A stretch of 64,000 bases of DNA from Dyella_B acidisoli (GCF_049532895.1 NZ_CP064031.1:558001-622000), one strand, 5' to 3'. Numbered from the stretch's first letter, positions 8,082 to 17,547 are shown. A program made the numbers and translations. Notes: generated by a model not told the origin, from the sequence alone.

Positions 8082-9902
8082 ATGGCTACTACGATCGAAT
8101 TGAAGGTTCCCGACATCGGCGGTCACGAAGGCGTGCCGGTGATCGAGGTGATGGTGAAAGCCGGCGACAGCGTGACGAAGGAACAAAGCCTTATCACGCT
8201 GGAGTCGGACAAGGCGACGATGGAAATTCCAGCCAGTGCTTCCGGCGTCATCAAGGAGATGAAGCTCAAGCTGGGTGATGAAGTGTCAGAAGGCGCGATC
8301 ATCGCGATCCTCGAAGTTGCTGGCGAAGCCGCAGCCCCATCTCCCTCTCCCCTTCGGGGAGAGGGTCGGGGTGAGGGGTCAACCTCGCCAAGCACTCCGG
8401 CGAGCCCCAGCCCCTCACCTCAATCCTCTCCCCGGAGGGGAGAGGAGGCGAACGTGCCGCAAGCAGCGGCATCATCAGGAAGACCCGCAGACATCGAGTG
8501 CAAACTCGTCGTGCTCGGTTCCGGTCCGGGCGGTTACACCGCCGCGTTCCGCGCGGCTGATCTGGGCGTCGATACCGTATTGGTGGAACGCTATGCCAAG
8601 CTCGGCGGCGTGTGCCTCAACGTCGGCTGCATTCCTTCAAAGGCGCTGTTGCATGCCGCAGCAGTGATCGACGAAGCGGAAGCCATGGCCGCGCACGGCG
8701 TGAGCTTCGGCAAGCCCAAACTTGACCTCGACAAGCTGCGCAGCTTCAAGGACAAGGTGGTTGGCCAGCTTACCGGTGGCCTCGCCAGCATGGCCAAGCA
8801 ACGCAAGGTGCGCACCGTGCAGGGTGTGGGCACCTTCGTGTCGCCGAATGAAATGGAAATCGAAACGGCTGAAGGCAAGAAGCTGCTGCGTTTCGAATAC
8901 GCCATCATCGCCGCCGGTTCGCAGGCCGTACGTCTGCCCGCGTTCCCGTGGGACGACGATCGCATCATGGATTCCACCGGCGCGCTGGAACTGAAAGATG
9001 TTCCCGCTAAGTTGCTCGTGGTTGGCGGCGGCATCATCGGCCTGGAAATGGCCACGGTGTATTCCGCGCTCGGCAGCGAAGTAACCGTGGTCGAATTCAT
9101 GGACCAAATCATTCCGGGCTCGGATGCCGACCTGATCAAGCCGCTCGCCAAGCGTTTGAACAGCAAGCTCAAGGGCGTGCACCTCAAGACCAAGGTGGTG
9201 GAAGCGAAAGCCACCAAGAAAGGCATCGAGGTCAGCTACGAAGGCGAAAGCATTCCGGAAACCACCGTGTTCGATCGCGTATTGGTGTCAGTAGGCCGCT
9301 CGGCCAACGGCAACAAGATCGGTGCCGACAAGGCTGGTGTCGCTGTTACGGAGCGCGGCTTTATCAACGTCGACGCGCAGATGCGCACCAACGTGTCGCA
9401 TATCTTCGCCATCGGCGACTTGGTCGGCCAGCCGATGCTGGCGCACAAGGCCACGCACGAAGCGAAGGTTGCCGCCGAAGTCGTTGCCGGCCAGAAGAGC
9501 CATTTCGATGCACGCGTGATTCCCTCGGTTGCCTACACCGATCCGGAAATCGCCTGGGTTGGCGTCACCGAGCGTGAAGCGAAGGAAAAGGGCCTGAAGA
9601 TCGGCGTGGGCAAATTCCCGTGGGTAGCCAGCGGTCGCGCCATCGGCATCGATCGCACCGAGGGCTTTACCAAGCTGCTGTTCGACGAAGAAACCCATCG
9701 CGTGGTGGGCGGCGCCATCGTCGGTCCGCACGCCGGTGATCTCATTTCGGAAATCGCGTTGGCGATCGAGATGGGAGCGGAAGCAGCCGACATCGGCCTC
9801 ACCATCCATCCGCATCCGACGCTGAGCGAATCGGTGGGTATGGCGGCTGAGATTTACGAAGGCACCATTACCGATCTGTACATGCCGAAAAAGAAGAAAT
9901 AA
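8082..9902 (+). CDS. lpdA: Dihydrolipoyl dehydrogenase (E3) with N-terminal lipoyl domain
   Basis: A 606-residue flavoprotein that re-oxidises dihydrolipoamide of the pyruvate dehydrogenase complex. Residues 1-80 are a lipoyl domain (TLESDKATMEIP). A Pro/Ser/Gly-rich linker covers about 85-130. The E3 fold then begins LVVLGSGPGGYTAAFRAADL, with the redox disulfide GGVCLNVGCIPSK, a second NAD-binding Rossmann motif VVGGGIIGLEMA, and the C-terminal dimerisation motif with the catalytic His in IHPHPTLSE. Lipoyl-E3 fusions are known from Neisseria and other proteobacteria. The linker-coding DNA contains a palindromic repeat otherwise found between genes (8341-8450). A terminator follows the stop codon. 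Confidence 0.95.
   Translation: MATTIELKVPDIGGHEGVPVIEVMVKAGDSVTKEQSLITLESDKATMEIPASASGVIKEMKLKLGDEVSEGAIIAILEVAGEAAAPSPSPLRGEGRGEGSTSPSTPASPSPSPQSSPRRGEEANVPQAAASSGRPADIECKLVVLGSGPGGYTAAFRAADLGVDTVLVERYAKLGGVCLNVGCIPSKALLHAAAVIDEAEAMAAHGVSFGKPKLDLDKLRSFKDKVVGQLTGGLASMAKQRKVRTVQGVGTFVSPNEMEIETAEGKKLLRFEYAIIAAGSQAVRLPAFPWDDDRIMDSTGALELKDVPAKLLVVGGGIIGLEMATVYSALGSEVTVVEFMDQIIPGSDADLIKPLAKRLNSKLKGVHLKTKVVEAKATKKGIEVSYEGESIPETTVFDRVLVSVGRSANGNKIGADKAGVAVTERGFINVDAQMRTNVSHIFAIGDLVGQPMLAHKATHEAKVAAEVVAGQKSHFDARVIPSVAYTDPEIAWVGVTEREAKEKGLKIGVGKFPWVASGRAIGIDRTEGFTKLLFDEETHRVVGGAIVGPHAGDLISEIALAIEMGAEAADIGLTIHPHPTLSESVGMAAEIYEGTITDLYMPKKKK
8341..8450. repeat. Intergenic-type palindrome (CTCTCCCC...GGGGAGAG family) inside lpdA
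   Basis: The DNA contains CCCTCTCCCCTTCGGGGAGAGG and, about 60 bases on, CCTCTCCCCGGAGGGGAGAGG, each self-complementary, with GGGTGAGGGG / CCCCTCACC arms between. It is read in frame as a Ser/Pro/Arg/Gly-rich linker that includes LRGEGRGEG and SSPRRGEE. The same motifs occur outside genes at 19911-19972 and, reduced, at 14938-14966. Confidence 0.85.
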
Positions 9903-9928
9903 GGCATGTTTTTCATGCAATAACAAAA

Positions 9929-9953
9929 AAGCCCGGTTTCCGGGCTTTTTTTT
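9929..9953. terminator. Bidirectional terminator between lpdA and the next gene
   Basis: The stem AAGCCCGG/CCGGGCTT with a short TTT loop is preceded by an A-run and followed by eight T residues. It can therefore end transcripts from lpdA (plus) and probably from the convergent minus-strand gene. Confidence 0.85.
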
Positions 9954-9966
9954 AAGAATGTTGCAT

Positions 9967-10641
9967 TCAAACGGAGTTTGGCTTGGTTGCTAGCGCGTCA
10001 CCGAGCCGCTTTTCGAGTGTCTTAAGGTCATTCACCGCTTGCTGTTGCAGAGCCGTCATCTGGCTGACGGTATGCAGAAATTCGCGAGGCTGTACTTCTC
10101 CGGTCTGCAGGTCGGCGACCACGTTGGCCAGATGCATGTCGCTCGTTAGCAGGGCCGTGTTTTCGGTCATGTTGGTGATGGCATCGCGTTGACTGGCATA
10201 GACGGCGGAATACCGTTGCATGCGTTCGGAATCCATCCAACTGGCTGATTGATTTGCCACCGTGACATCCCAGGCTTCATGACGCAGGGTGGGGAAGTTC
10301 ATATTCAAATCGAAGTTGTCGCCAGCCTGGGCGAGGATGTGCTGCTTGATCACGTCATCTGGCAGGTGTGACTTGAGATCATTGATCACGCCGGTGCGGA
10401 TCTTGTCGAGTCGCTTCAATTGCTCGGTATCCTGCTCAAGACTGGCCTGCACCGACGACAGATTGCTGCGAATCTCCGCTTCGATCTGCTGTCTGCCGAT
10501 ATCGGCCGCGTGCGCGTGGTGCGCATGTTCAATCCATGCCTCAAGTCCCAACGCGGTGAGGATACTGAGCACGATCATCAGATAATGCTTGAGGAAGTCG
10601 TTGAGGGTCTTCAACGGTTCCTTGGGAAACTCCAGATGCAT
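9967..10641 (-). CDS. Membrane-anchored hypothetical protein
   Basis: A 224-residue protein of unknown function. A short cytoplasmic N-terminus (MHLEFPKEPLKTLNDFLKHY) leads into one hydrophobic helix (LMIVLSILTALGLEAWI, about residues 20-38). A His/Ala-rich turn follows, then a largely helical domain with coiled-coil character (QQIEAEIRSNLSSV, EQDTEQLKRLDKI, LKTLEKRLGD). This layout, one membrane anchor plus an external helical domain, is seen in several uncharacterised Xanthomonadales proteins. GGAG lies nine bases before the chosen ATG; an upstream alternative adds ten residues without a site. No functional neighbour helps. Confidence 0.65.
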   Translation of the reverse strand: MHLEFPKEPLKTLNDFLKHYLMIVLSILTALGLEAWIEHAHHAHAADIGRQQIEAEIRSNLSSVQASLEQDTEQLKRLDKIRTGVINDLKSHLPDDVIKQHILAQAGDNFDLNMNFPTLRHEAWDVTVANQSASWMDSERMQRYSAVYASQRDAITNMTENTALLTSDMHLANVVADLQTGEVQPREFLHTVSQMTALQQQAVNDLKTLEKRLGDALATKPNSV

Positions 10642-10753
10642 GGCGCAGCTCCAGGACAAAAGGGTTACCAAGCCTAACCAGTCCTGAGCTGCCCGGAAAC
10701 ACTTGTCGTGATAAGGGTGGGCGATGTATTGCTAAATCGTCACTTATGCGACG

Positions 10754-12925
10754 TCACCATGACGAAAAACCCGGTACATAGGGAAACGACAGCGATTCGT
10801 AATAATTGAGCGAATGCGCTGGAGGTGCGTACCCGGTCGGAAGAGGCAGGCCGGAAGCGTTTTGAAAGTAGGCGACGCAGGCATCCCGCCACCACTGCGC
10901 TTCCTTTTCCTGGATGGCAAGGAAGGTGGCAACCTGGTGGTAGCGTTCTGCGTCGATATAGCCCTCCAATTGGCTCCACGTTTCGCGCATCTGCTTTATG
11001 TCATCGACACCTTGCGTGTAATGCGATATCAGTTCGGACCACAGCGTCTGGCCGGAACGCATGCGGTAATCCCACGGGACGTGATGGAAATAGAGCAGAT
11101 ACTGCTCAGGCGTTTGTTTGATATCGTTGAACTGCGCAGCAAGCGCAGGTGCATACTGCGCCACGGCATCGCTGCCTGTACGGGTGCGATCAAAACCGAT
11201 GCCAAGACGATCCGCGTGGTGGTAGTAGACAGGTCGCCAATCCGCTTGTGATTCGCTGGCGTCCCACGGCGCAGGGCCGTAGTGATGACCAGGCCCCATC
11301 AGATGCAGCAGCCCAAGCGGGGTCATGTAATCCACGGCTGCTTCGCGCGAACCCATCATCATGTCGACCACGGGTTTGACGAAGGCTTCGTTGTTGCTGA
11401 AAGTCATTCGCACCCATTCCTCGGCGATAACGCGTGAGGATAAAGTCGGATTCCAGGCAAGCCGGCCGAACACGTACCAGTTAGCTTGATTGAAATCCGA
11501 GCCGCTCCAGTTGCGATCAGTGCCGATATTCGCCACGCCAGCCATGCCCGTCAGCGTGTGCCCTTCAAGCGAACCATCGATCACTTTGGCCACGGTGGAA
11601 CCTTTGCCGTGCGCCATCGTATCGGCTGACAGTACCTCTTCGAACAATGGTCCGAGATAGACCAGGTGCGTCGCGAAACCGAGGTATTCCTTGGTGATCT
11701 CAAATTCCATCATCAACGGCGTCTTCGGCATGGCGCCGAACAGTGGATGGAAAGGCTCTCTCGGCTGGAAATCCACGGGACCATTCTTCACCTGTATGAG
11801 CACATTGGCATGAAAGCGCCCATCCAACGGCTTGAACTCGTCATACGCCTGCTTGGCGCGATCTTCCGGATTCGTCTGCGAATAGACAAAGGCTCGCCAC
11901 ATCACCACGCCGCCATGTGGTGCGAGTGCATCGGCAAGCATATTGGCGCCGTCAGCGTGCGTGCGTTTGTAATCTTCGGGGCCAGGCTGGCCTTCGGAAT
12001 TCGCTTTGACTAGAAAACCGCCGAAATCCGGAATCCGCTTGTAGATCTCATCCGCCTTTGCACGCCACCAGGCTTGCACTTGCGGGTCGAGCGGGTCCGC
12101 TGTTTTCAAGCCACCTATCTCCATCGGTGCGCTGAAGCGGATACTCAGATACACGCGGATGCCATAAGGTCGAAACACATCGGCTAGTGCCGCGACCTTT
12201 TCCAGATAGACGGGCGTGAGGATCGTGGCGCCTGCGTTGACGTTGTCGAGTACTGTGCCATTGATGCCGATCGAGGCGTTGGCGCGCGCATAGTCGGTGT
12301 AACGAGGGTCACGCCAGTCCGGCAATTTCCACCAATCCCAGATCGAAGCGCCCGCATAGCCGCGTTCGACCTGGCCGTTGAGATAATCCCAGTGATTGAG
12401 CACGCGCAGTTTCACGCGTGGTGATTCGTGCAGATCGAGATGGTCGATCGGCCGCCCGGTCTGCAGCAGACGCAGGAAGTGAAAGGCACCATACAGCGCG
12501 CCGATATCTTCACGACCTGCAATAACGGTTGCCGCGTGGCCATCCACGACGACACTGCGAATCAGATAGCTCTCGTTTCCCAGGCTTTGAGTGTTGAGGG
12601 AAAGGCGGGCGATCAGTGCGGATGATGCGGGTGTGCCGACGATGATGGCGCCATCGCGGGTAACGGTATCCGACAGCGATATGTCGCGACCTAGCAACCC
12701 GTTCAAACCGCGCTGCAATTCGCTACGAGTAGCACTTTGGGTCGAAGTGGCATGGCCAATGATCAGCTCGGAGGCATGATCCTGGTAAAGCTTTGCTTGT
12801 TCGGGCGCGAGCAGGCGGTAGCGCAGCCACAGGTCATAACCATCTTCGGCACGTGTGGGCGCTGCGCATAGCAGCGTGATCAGCATCAGAAAGAGCGTTA
12901 CCCATGCGCGCAAGAAGGCGTTCAT
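10754..12925 (-). CDS. aguA: Alpha-glucuronidase, GH67
   Basis: A 723-residue enzyme that removes (4-O-methyl-)glucuronic acid from the non-reducing end of xylo-oligosaccharides. A signal peptide is visible (residues 1-27, ending TRA), so it works in the periplasm or outside. The family layout is clear: an N-terminal beta domain, then the barrel with GFLVKANSEGQPGPEDY and GASIWDWWKLPDWRDPRY, and a helical C-terminal domain (HHVPWDYRM). Length is normal for GH67. Its start overlaps the dinB stop by ATGA, so it is translated from a dinB-aguA message. No xylanase or uronate-pathway gene is nearby, which is unusual for this enzyme. Confidence 0.92.
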   Translation of the reverse strand: MNAFLRAWVTLFLMLITLLCAAPTRAEDGYDLWLRYRLLAPEQAKLYQDHASELIIGHATSTQSATRSELQRGLNGLLGRDISLSDTVTRDGAIIVGTPASSALIARLSLNTQSLGNESYLIRSVVVDGHAATVIAGREDIGALYGAFHFLRLLQTGRPIDHLDLHESPRVKLRVLNHWDYLNGQVERGYAGASIWDWWKLPDWRDPRYTDYARANASIGINGTVLDNVNAGATILTPVYLEKVAALADVFRPYGIRVYLSIRFSAPMEIGGLKTADPLDPQVQAWWRAKADEIYKRIPDFGGFLVKANSEGQPGPEDYKRTHADGANMLADALAPHGGVVMWRAFVYSQTNPEDRAKQAYDEFKPLDGRFHANVLIQVKNGPVDFQPREPFHPLFGAMPKTPLMMEFEITKEYLGFATHLVYLGPLFEEVLSADTMAHGKGSTVAKVIDGSLEGHTLTGMAGVANIGTDRNWSGSDFNQANWYVFGRLAWNPTLSSRVIAEEWVRMTFSNNEAFVKPVVDMMMGSREAAVDYMTPLGLLHLMGPGHHYGPAPWDASESQADWRPVYYHHADRLGIGFDRTRTGSDAVAQYAPALAAQFNDIKQTPEQYLLYFHHVPWDYRMRSGQTLWSELISHYTQGVDDIKQMRETWSQLEGYIDAERYHQVATFLAIQEKEAQWWRDACVAYFQNASGLPLPTGYAPPAHSLNYYESLSFPYVPGFSSW

Positions 12926-14025
12926 GACTGATCCAATGACGCGTTGTCGAAGAGGTCGCTTTGTGCAATGAAGCTGTCCCGATCCACGAATCCAGAAAGC
13001 CCAACACCCACAAGTCGATAGCGGGTATCGGGGGGGCGTTCCACGCGCTCGCGCAATGCGCAGGCCACGTTGGCCAGCTCGCTCGCCGAGCGCGGGTGCA
13101 GGGATGGCGTAAGGCTGCGGGTAAGGGTGTGAAAATCGGCAGTCTTCAGTTTCAGCACAATGGTGCGCGCGATACGACCTCGCTGCGCTTCCCGTTGATG
13201 CGCCGCCCAGGTTTTCTCCGCCAGATAGCGAATGTGCGGTTCGAGTTCGTCCAACGTGAGATCGTGCTCGAACGTATCTTCGGATGACACCTGCAAGGTG
13301 AGCTGGTTGGGTTGCACTGCATGATCGTCGATACCCAGCGAAAGCTCATGCAGGCGACGCCCCCAGCGACCGAAGCGTTGTTCCAATTCGAGCAGCTGTA
13401 ATGCACGCAAATCGCCCACCGTCTTGATGCTGAGTGCTTCCAGCCTCGCATCCATCACCTTGCCCACGCCGGGCAGACGGCCCACCGGCAGCGGTGCGAG
13501 AAAGGCGAGCACCTGATGCGGGCGAATCACGAACAAGCCGTCGGGCTTGTTCCAGTCCGAAGCAATCTTGGCGAGAAACTTGTTCGGTGCCACGCCCGCT
13601 GAAGCGGTGAGTTGGGTTTCTTCGCGAATGGCCGTGCGTATGGCCTCCGCGGTGGCGGTGGCGGAAGGCAGGTTTGTCTTTGTTTCCGTGACGTCGAGAT
13701 AGGCTTCGTCCAGCGAAAGCGGTTCGATCAAATCTGTATGCCGCGCAAAGATCTCGCGCACGTGCCGTGAGGCGGCTTTATAGCGCACGAAATCCGGCGG
13801 TACGAAGATCGCTTGCGGACACAGCCGCCCCGCACGCACTGCCGGCATGGCTGAGCGCACGCCGAACTTGCGCGCTTCGTAACTCGCGGCGCACACCACC
13901 GAGCGCGCGCCACGCCAGGCGACCACCACCGGTTTGCCACGCAATGACGGATCGTCACGCTGCTCCACGGACGCGTAGAACGCATCCATGTCGACGTGAA
14001 GGATTTTGCGCGTGGGTAAGGACAC
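12922..14025 (-). CDS. dinB: DNA polymerase IV (Y-family)
   Basis: A 367-residue translesion polymerase. The first catalytic Asp is in HVDMDAFYASVEQ; the Asp and Glu pair is in SLDEAYLDVT. The helix-hairpin-helix region is present (LPGVGKVMDARL), followed by the C-terminal little-finger domain (KTADFHTLTRS). It copies damaged templates and makes frameshift errors. No clear LexA box was found in the region before the start. It overlaps aguA downstream by four bases. I see no clamp-binding motif at the C-terminus with certainty. Confidence 0.93.
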   Translation of the reverse strand: MSLPTRKILHVDMDAFYASVEQRDDPSLRGKPVVVAWRGARSVVCAASYEARKFGVRSAMPAVRAGRLCPQAIFVPPDFVRYKAASRHVREIFARHTDLIEPLSLDEAYLDVTETKTNLPSATATAEAIRTAIREETQLTASAGVAPNKFLAKIASDWNKPDGLFVIRPHQVLAFLAPLPVGRLPGVGKVMDARLEALSIKTVGDLRALQLLELEQRFGRWGRRLHELSLGIDDHAVQPNQLTLQVSSEDTFEHDLTLDELEPHIRYLAEKTWAAHQREAQRGRIARTIVLKLKTADFHTLTRSLTPSLHPRSASELANVACALRERVERPPDTRYRLVGVGLSGFVDRDSFIAQSDLFDNASLDQS

Positions 14026-14232
14026 AGTAATGGGTAGGGTAGGTCAGTGCCTAAAGGATGCTCTGGTTGGTGGCTCGGTATCAACGAACTTGAACGGCTT
14101 GTCTACCCAATCCAGCGGATTGTCTGCTCATTCCTACCATGGGGATTGAGCACGGCGAGTGCACCCACAGATCAGGAACACTTGCCGTTCGTCGGCTCGG
14201 AATGAACGGGTTTTCTTGCAAAGGAGTAATTC

Positions 14233-14913
14233 ATGAAGATTTTGATGGTGCTGACATCGCACGACCAGTTGGGCAATACCGGCCATAAAACCGGGTTCTG
14301 GCTGGAGGAATTCGCTGTGCCGTACTACGCGTTCAAGGACGCTGGTGCGCAGATCGTGCTTGCCTCGCCTAAGGGTGGCCAGCCGCCGCTTGATCCCAAG
14401 AGCGACGCGCCCGATGCGCAGACTGAAGCGACTCGGCGCTTCCGTGCTGACGCCACTGCGACGGCCGCGCTAGCGTCTACGCTCAAGCTTGCTGGAGCGG
14501 CCAAGGGCGAGTACGACGCCGTTTTCTATCCGGGCGGTCATGGGCCGCTGTGGGACTTGGCGGAGGATAAGGATTCGATTCGCTTGATTGAGCGTACCTA
14601 TGCGGCGGGCAAGCCGGTGGGTGCGGTGTGCCATGCGCCGGCAGTGTTTCGTCACACTAAGCGCGATGATGGTCAGCCGCTGGTGCACGGCAAATCTGTC
14701 ACTGGCTTCACCAATAGCGAGGAGGCGGCAGTGGGCTTGACCAACATCGTGCCGTTCCTGGTTGAAGACATGCTCAAGGCCAACGGTGGACACTATTCGA
14801 GCAAGGCCGACTGGCAGGCTTATGCCATCACCGATGGCAATCTGGTCACTGGGCAGAATCCGGCGTCGTCGGAGGATGCTGCAAAGGCAGTGCTGACGTT
14901 GCTACGTGCCTGA
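14233..14913 (+). CDS. DJ-1/PfpI family protein (type 1 glutamine amidotransferase-like)
   Basis: A 226-residue cytosolic protein. It has the nucleophile elbow GAVCHAPAVF with the conserved Cys, and YPGGHGPLWDL holding the oxyanion/Gly-rich loop. GHKTGFWLEEFAVPYYAFKD near the N-terminus is typical of the Hsp31-like branch (protein deglycase/chaperone or glyoxalase III). AAGGAG is correctly placed before the ATG. It stands alone. Whether it acts as glyoxalase, deglycase or holding chaperone cannot be told from sequence. Confidence 0.88.
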   Translation: MKILMVLTSHDQLGNTGHKTGFWLEEFAVPYYAFKDAGAQIVLASPKGGQPPLDPKSDAPDAQTEATRRFRADATATAALASTLKLAGAAKGEYDAVFYPGGHGPLWDLAEDKDSIRLIERTYAAGKPVGAVCHAPAVFRHTKRDDGQPLVHGKSVTGFTNSEEAAVGLTNIVPFLVEDMLKANGGHYSSKADWQAYAITDGNLVTGQNPASSEDAAKAVLTLLRA

Positions 14914-14937
14914 GCATGTAGGTTGCGACATACAGTT

Positions 14938-14966
14938 CCCTCCCCTACGTGCAGTAGGGGAGGGGG
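14938..14966. repeat. Short palindrome of the CTCCCC/GGGGAG family
   Basis: CCCTCCCCTAC and GTAGGGGAGGG face each other with a four-base gap between them. It lies between two convergent genes and could serve as a transcript-end hairpin. It is a reduced relative of the elements at 8341 and 19911. Confidence 0.6.
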
Positions 14967-15021
14967 CACATCATGATGTGTTGAACTTCGACGCTAAGAA
15001 GCGAGGTGAGCGAAATTCGCC

Positions 15022-15927
15022 TCACCCCAGCCGACGCGCCTCGCTCGGAAGACTTTGCAGACGCTCAACAAGAAGCTGTGCGAATCGTTCGGCCGCTTCG
15101 GGTCTACCCGTTAGGAACAGCGACGGTTCGATTACTTCCAGTTCCATCACCAGGAACTGCCCGTTCGCCACCACACCATCGACTCGCGCATAAGCCAAAT
15201 CGCGATGCCCTAATGCAGCGGTGGCTGCCAGCGTCTTGCTTGCGGCTTTCACTATGTGGTCATCGGGTGTGGCTTGGTCAGTACGGCCACCATGCTGTTC
15301 CTGCACACGATAGTCGCCCGTAGTCGGACGCTTGAGTACGGCATGGCTGTAAGCGTTGTCGAAAAACATCAGCGACCATTCGCCGTGGCTCGCAATCTCC
15401 GGCACAAAGGGTTGCACCAGATAGTCGAGCTTGTTCGGCAGCTGCTCGATGGCATGCTGGAAATCGGCTGTACCCACCTTGCCCCGCACGGTATGCCACG
15501 CACCGCCGCTGACGGTCGGTTTGATGACTACGTCGTGTTCCAGCATGGGGGACAGTGTTTCCTGCAAGCTGCCACCCTGCGCAACGCGTGTCGGAATAAC
15601 GGGCACGCCTTGCTGCTCTAGCTCGAGCAGATAACGTTTATCGCTGTTCCAACGCAGCGTGTGCGTATCGTTGATGGTAATGACGCCTAGTCGATCGAGC
15701 ATATCGAGCCAGGCGCAGAAGGCCGTGTAGTGCTCGAAGTAATCCCAGATGGTGCGAATCAGAACTGCATCGAAAGACGTCCAATCGACGTGCGGATCGT
15801 TCCAGACGCAAACCGTCGTCTCTACCCCCAGACGGTTGAGCGTAGCTAGCAGATGAACGTCATCCTGATGGACGGTCGGGAATTGCCTGGACGAAGCAAC
15901 GGCAAGGCGAAAACGAGAAACAGACAT
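15022..15927 (-). CDS. ATP-grasp domain protein
   Basis: A 301-residue enzyme. The N-terminal part has VWNDPHVDWTSFDAVLIRTI and WDYFEHYTAFCAWLDMLDRL. The ATP-grasp part has NSDKRYLLELEQQGVPVIPT, VVIKPTVSGGAWHT (nucleotide-binding Lys), LVQPFVPEI and, near the end, ARVDGVV with FLVMELEVIEPSLF (Mg-binding Glu). This layout matches proteins similar to the D-cycloserine cyclo-ligase DcsG and to glutathione-synthetase-like ligases. The real substrate is unknown, and no cycloserine genes lie nearby. It is convergent with the PfpI-like gene and divergent from the permease. Confidence 0.8.
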   Translation of the reverse strand: MSVSRFRLAVASSRQFPTVHQDDVHLLATLNRLGVETTVCVWNDPHVDWTSFDAVLIRTIWDYFEHYTAFCAWLDMLDRLGVITINDTHTLRWNSDKRYLLELEQQGVPVIPTRVAQGGSLQETLSPMLEHDVVIKPTVSGGAWHTVRGKVGTADFQHAIEQLPNKLDYLVQPFVPEIASHGEWSLMFFDNAYSHAVLKRPTTGDYRVQEQHGGRTDQATPDDHIVKAASKTLAATAALGHRDLAYARVDGVVANGQFLVMELEVIEPSLFLTGRPEAAERFAQLLVERLQSLPSEARRLG

Positions 15928-16194
15928 GGGAACACCTCCAAATAATTGGGGTGGGCGCCCTTGTTCATTGTGAGTGGTCGGCGACCCGAGCGTGGCGGAT
16001 AGAGAGCCTGTTCAATATCCGTCGCAGCACCCCTCGGGGCCGATGCGCCAGCGTAGCGTTGGTCATGGCGCGTGACCTGCCAAGTATCGGAGGACGGATT
16101 TCGGCGTGTCAATGTGACTAGGAGCACGTGCATGGTGCGCTGCCGACGCGCCATAGGGCAAAGGTCACCGGACAGCGGACAGCGACTCGGGTTA

Positions 16195-17547
16195 ATGTCG
16201 GCAACCATGACCGACGAAACCTCCCCATCCTCTTCGTACCTGCGCCGGCTCGGCATTTGGAGCGGCGCTGCCATTGTGGTCGGCGGCGTCATTGGCAGCG
16301 GCATTTTCCGCACACCTGCCACGGTCGCCGAGCGAACATCGTCCGGCTTGCCGTTGCTCGCGCTATGGGTACTGGGTGGTTTGCTCACATTGGCCGGCGT
16401 GCTTTGTTACGGCGAGCTCGGCGCGCGGCGTCCGCACGCAGGCGGCATTTATCTTTACTTGCGCGAAGCCTTCGGCGCGCTGCCGGCCTTTCTGTTCGGC
16501 TGGACCATGGCGCTGATCAACTACCCCGGCAGCGTGGCGGCGGTGGCCGTTACGTTTGCTGACTATGCCTGTCGAGCTGTGAGTGCGCCGGCGCTGTGGG
16601 TGAAACCGGTCGCGGTAGGCGCGATTTTCTTCATCGTCGGCGTCAACCTGTTCGGCATCCGTGCTGGTTCATTGTTGGTGAATGTTTTTACGCTGCTGAA
16701 GCTGGCAGCGATCTCCATGCTGTTGGTGGCGGGGCTGGTGCTGGCACATGGGCATCTGGGGGGCGTGCTGGCGGTGGATACTGCGCATCAGGTATCCGGT
16801 AGCGCGTGGATTGGGGCCGTATTGCCGGTGTTGTTCACCTATGGCGGCTTTCACTACTTGAACGACATGGCGGGCGAAGTGCGCGATCCGCAGCGCACCT
16901 TGCCGCGTGCGCTCACGCTGGGCCTGGTGGGCGTCGTGGTGTGCTACGTCCTAGCGAATATCGCTTATCTCGTCGGCCTGGGGCATGAGGGCCTGGCTGC
17001 GAGCAAGGCGCCTGCTGCAGATCTGATGAGCCATATCTTCGGACCGCATGGCGCCACGATCATGGCCATCGGCATTGCTTGCTCTACGTTCGGGTACTGC
17101 AGCATTGCCATTGCCGGTGGTGCGCGTGTACTGCAGACGATGGGTTCGGATGGAATGTTTTTCCGCTCAGTAGGGCAGATCGATGCGCGCTGGCGTGCAC
17201 CGCAAGTTGCGCTGGCGGTGTTGGGTCTATGGGCCATCGTGCTGATTCTTACCGGCACCTTCGATCAGCTGGTCAACTACACCACGGTGGGCGAATGGCT
17301 GGGTCATGCGTTTGGCATCGCCACGTTGTTCTGGTATCGGCGCCAATTTGGGGCGCAGAGCTCGCCTTATCGCGTGCCGCTGTATCCCGTGCTGCCGTTC
17401 GTATTCGTATGCACGGTGCTTGGCGTGATCATCGCCACGGTAATTGATACGCCGCGTGATGCTGGCATGAGCCTGGTGATCATCGCGTTTGGCGTGCCCG
17501 TATATGCGATGTGGCGTAGGTGGGGCAAGCAGCGCGCGAGTGCATAG
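16195..17547 (+). CDS. Amino-acid permease, APC superfamily
   Basis: A 450-residue inner-membrane transporter with about 12 hydrophobic segments. The first helix has the APC signature GAAIVVGGVIGSGIFRTP, in which the unwound GSG motif binds the substrate backbone. Later segments include TYGGFHYLNDMAGEVRDPQR, the conserved loop after helix 6. It resembles the YfnA/YkbA type. The start is ambiguous: ATGs at 16195 and 16207 both precede the conserved region, and upstream in-frame ATGs encode Arg-rich sequence unlike the family. The stop codon is formed by the first bases of an intergenic repeat. Confidence 0.85.
   Translation: MSATMTDETSPSSSYLRRLGIWSGAAIVVGGVIGSGIFRTPATVAERTSSGLPLLALWVLGGLLTLAGVLCYGELGARRPHAGGIYLYLREAFGALPAFLFGWTMALINYPGSVAAVAVTFADYACRAVSAPALWVKPVAVGAIFFIVGVNLFGIRAGSLLVNVFTLLKLAAISMLLVAGLVLAHGHLGGVLAVDTAHQVSGSAWIGAVLPVLFTYGGFHYLNDMAGEVRDPQRTLPRALTLGLVGVVVCYVLANIAYLVGLGHEGLAASKAPAADLMSHIFGPHGATIMAIGIACSTFGYCSIAIAGGARVLQTMGSDGMFFRSVGQIDARWRAPQVALAVLGLWAIVLILTGTFDQLVNYTTVGEWLGHAFGIATLFWYRRQFGAQSSPYRVPLYPVLPFVFVCTVLGVIIATVIDTPRDAGMSLVIIAFGVPVYAMWRRWGKQRASA

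Noticed and set aside
9967..10641. Type IV secretion or toxin function for the membrane-anchored hypothetical protein
   Set aside because: A single helix and a coiled-coil-like domain are too general to support any role.
15022..15927. Assignment of the ATP-grasp protein to D-cycloserine synthesis
   Set aside because: The fold is similar, but no other cycloserine gene lies nearby, so a specific function is not supported.
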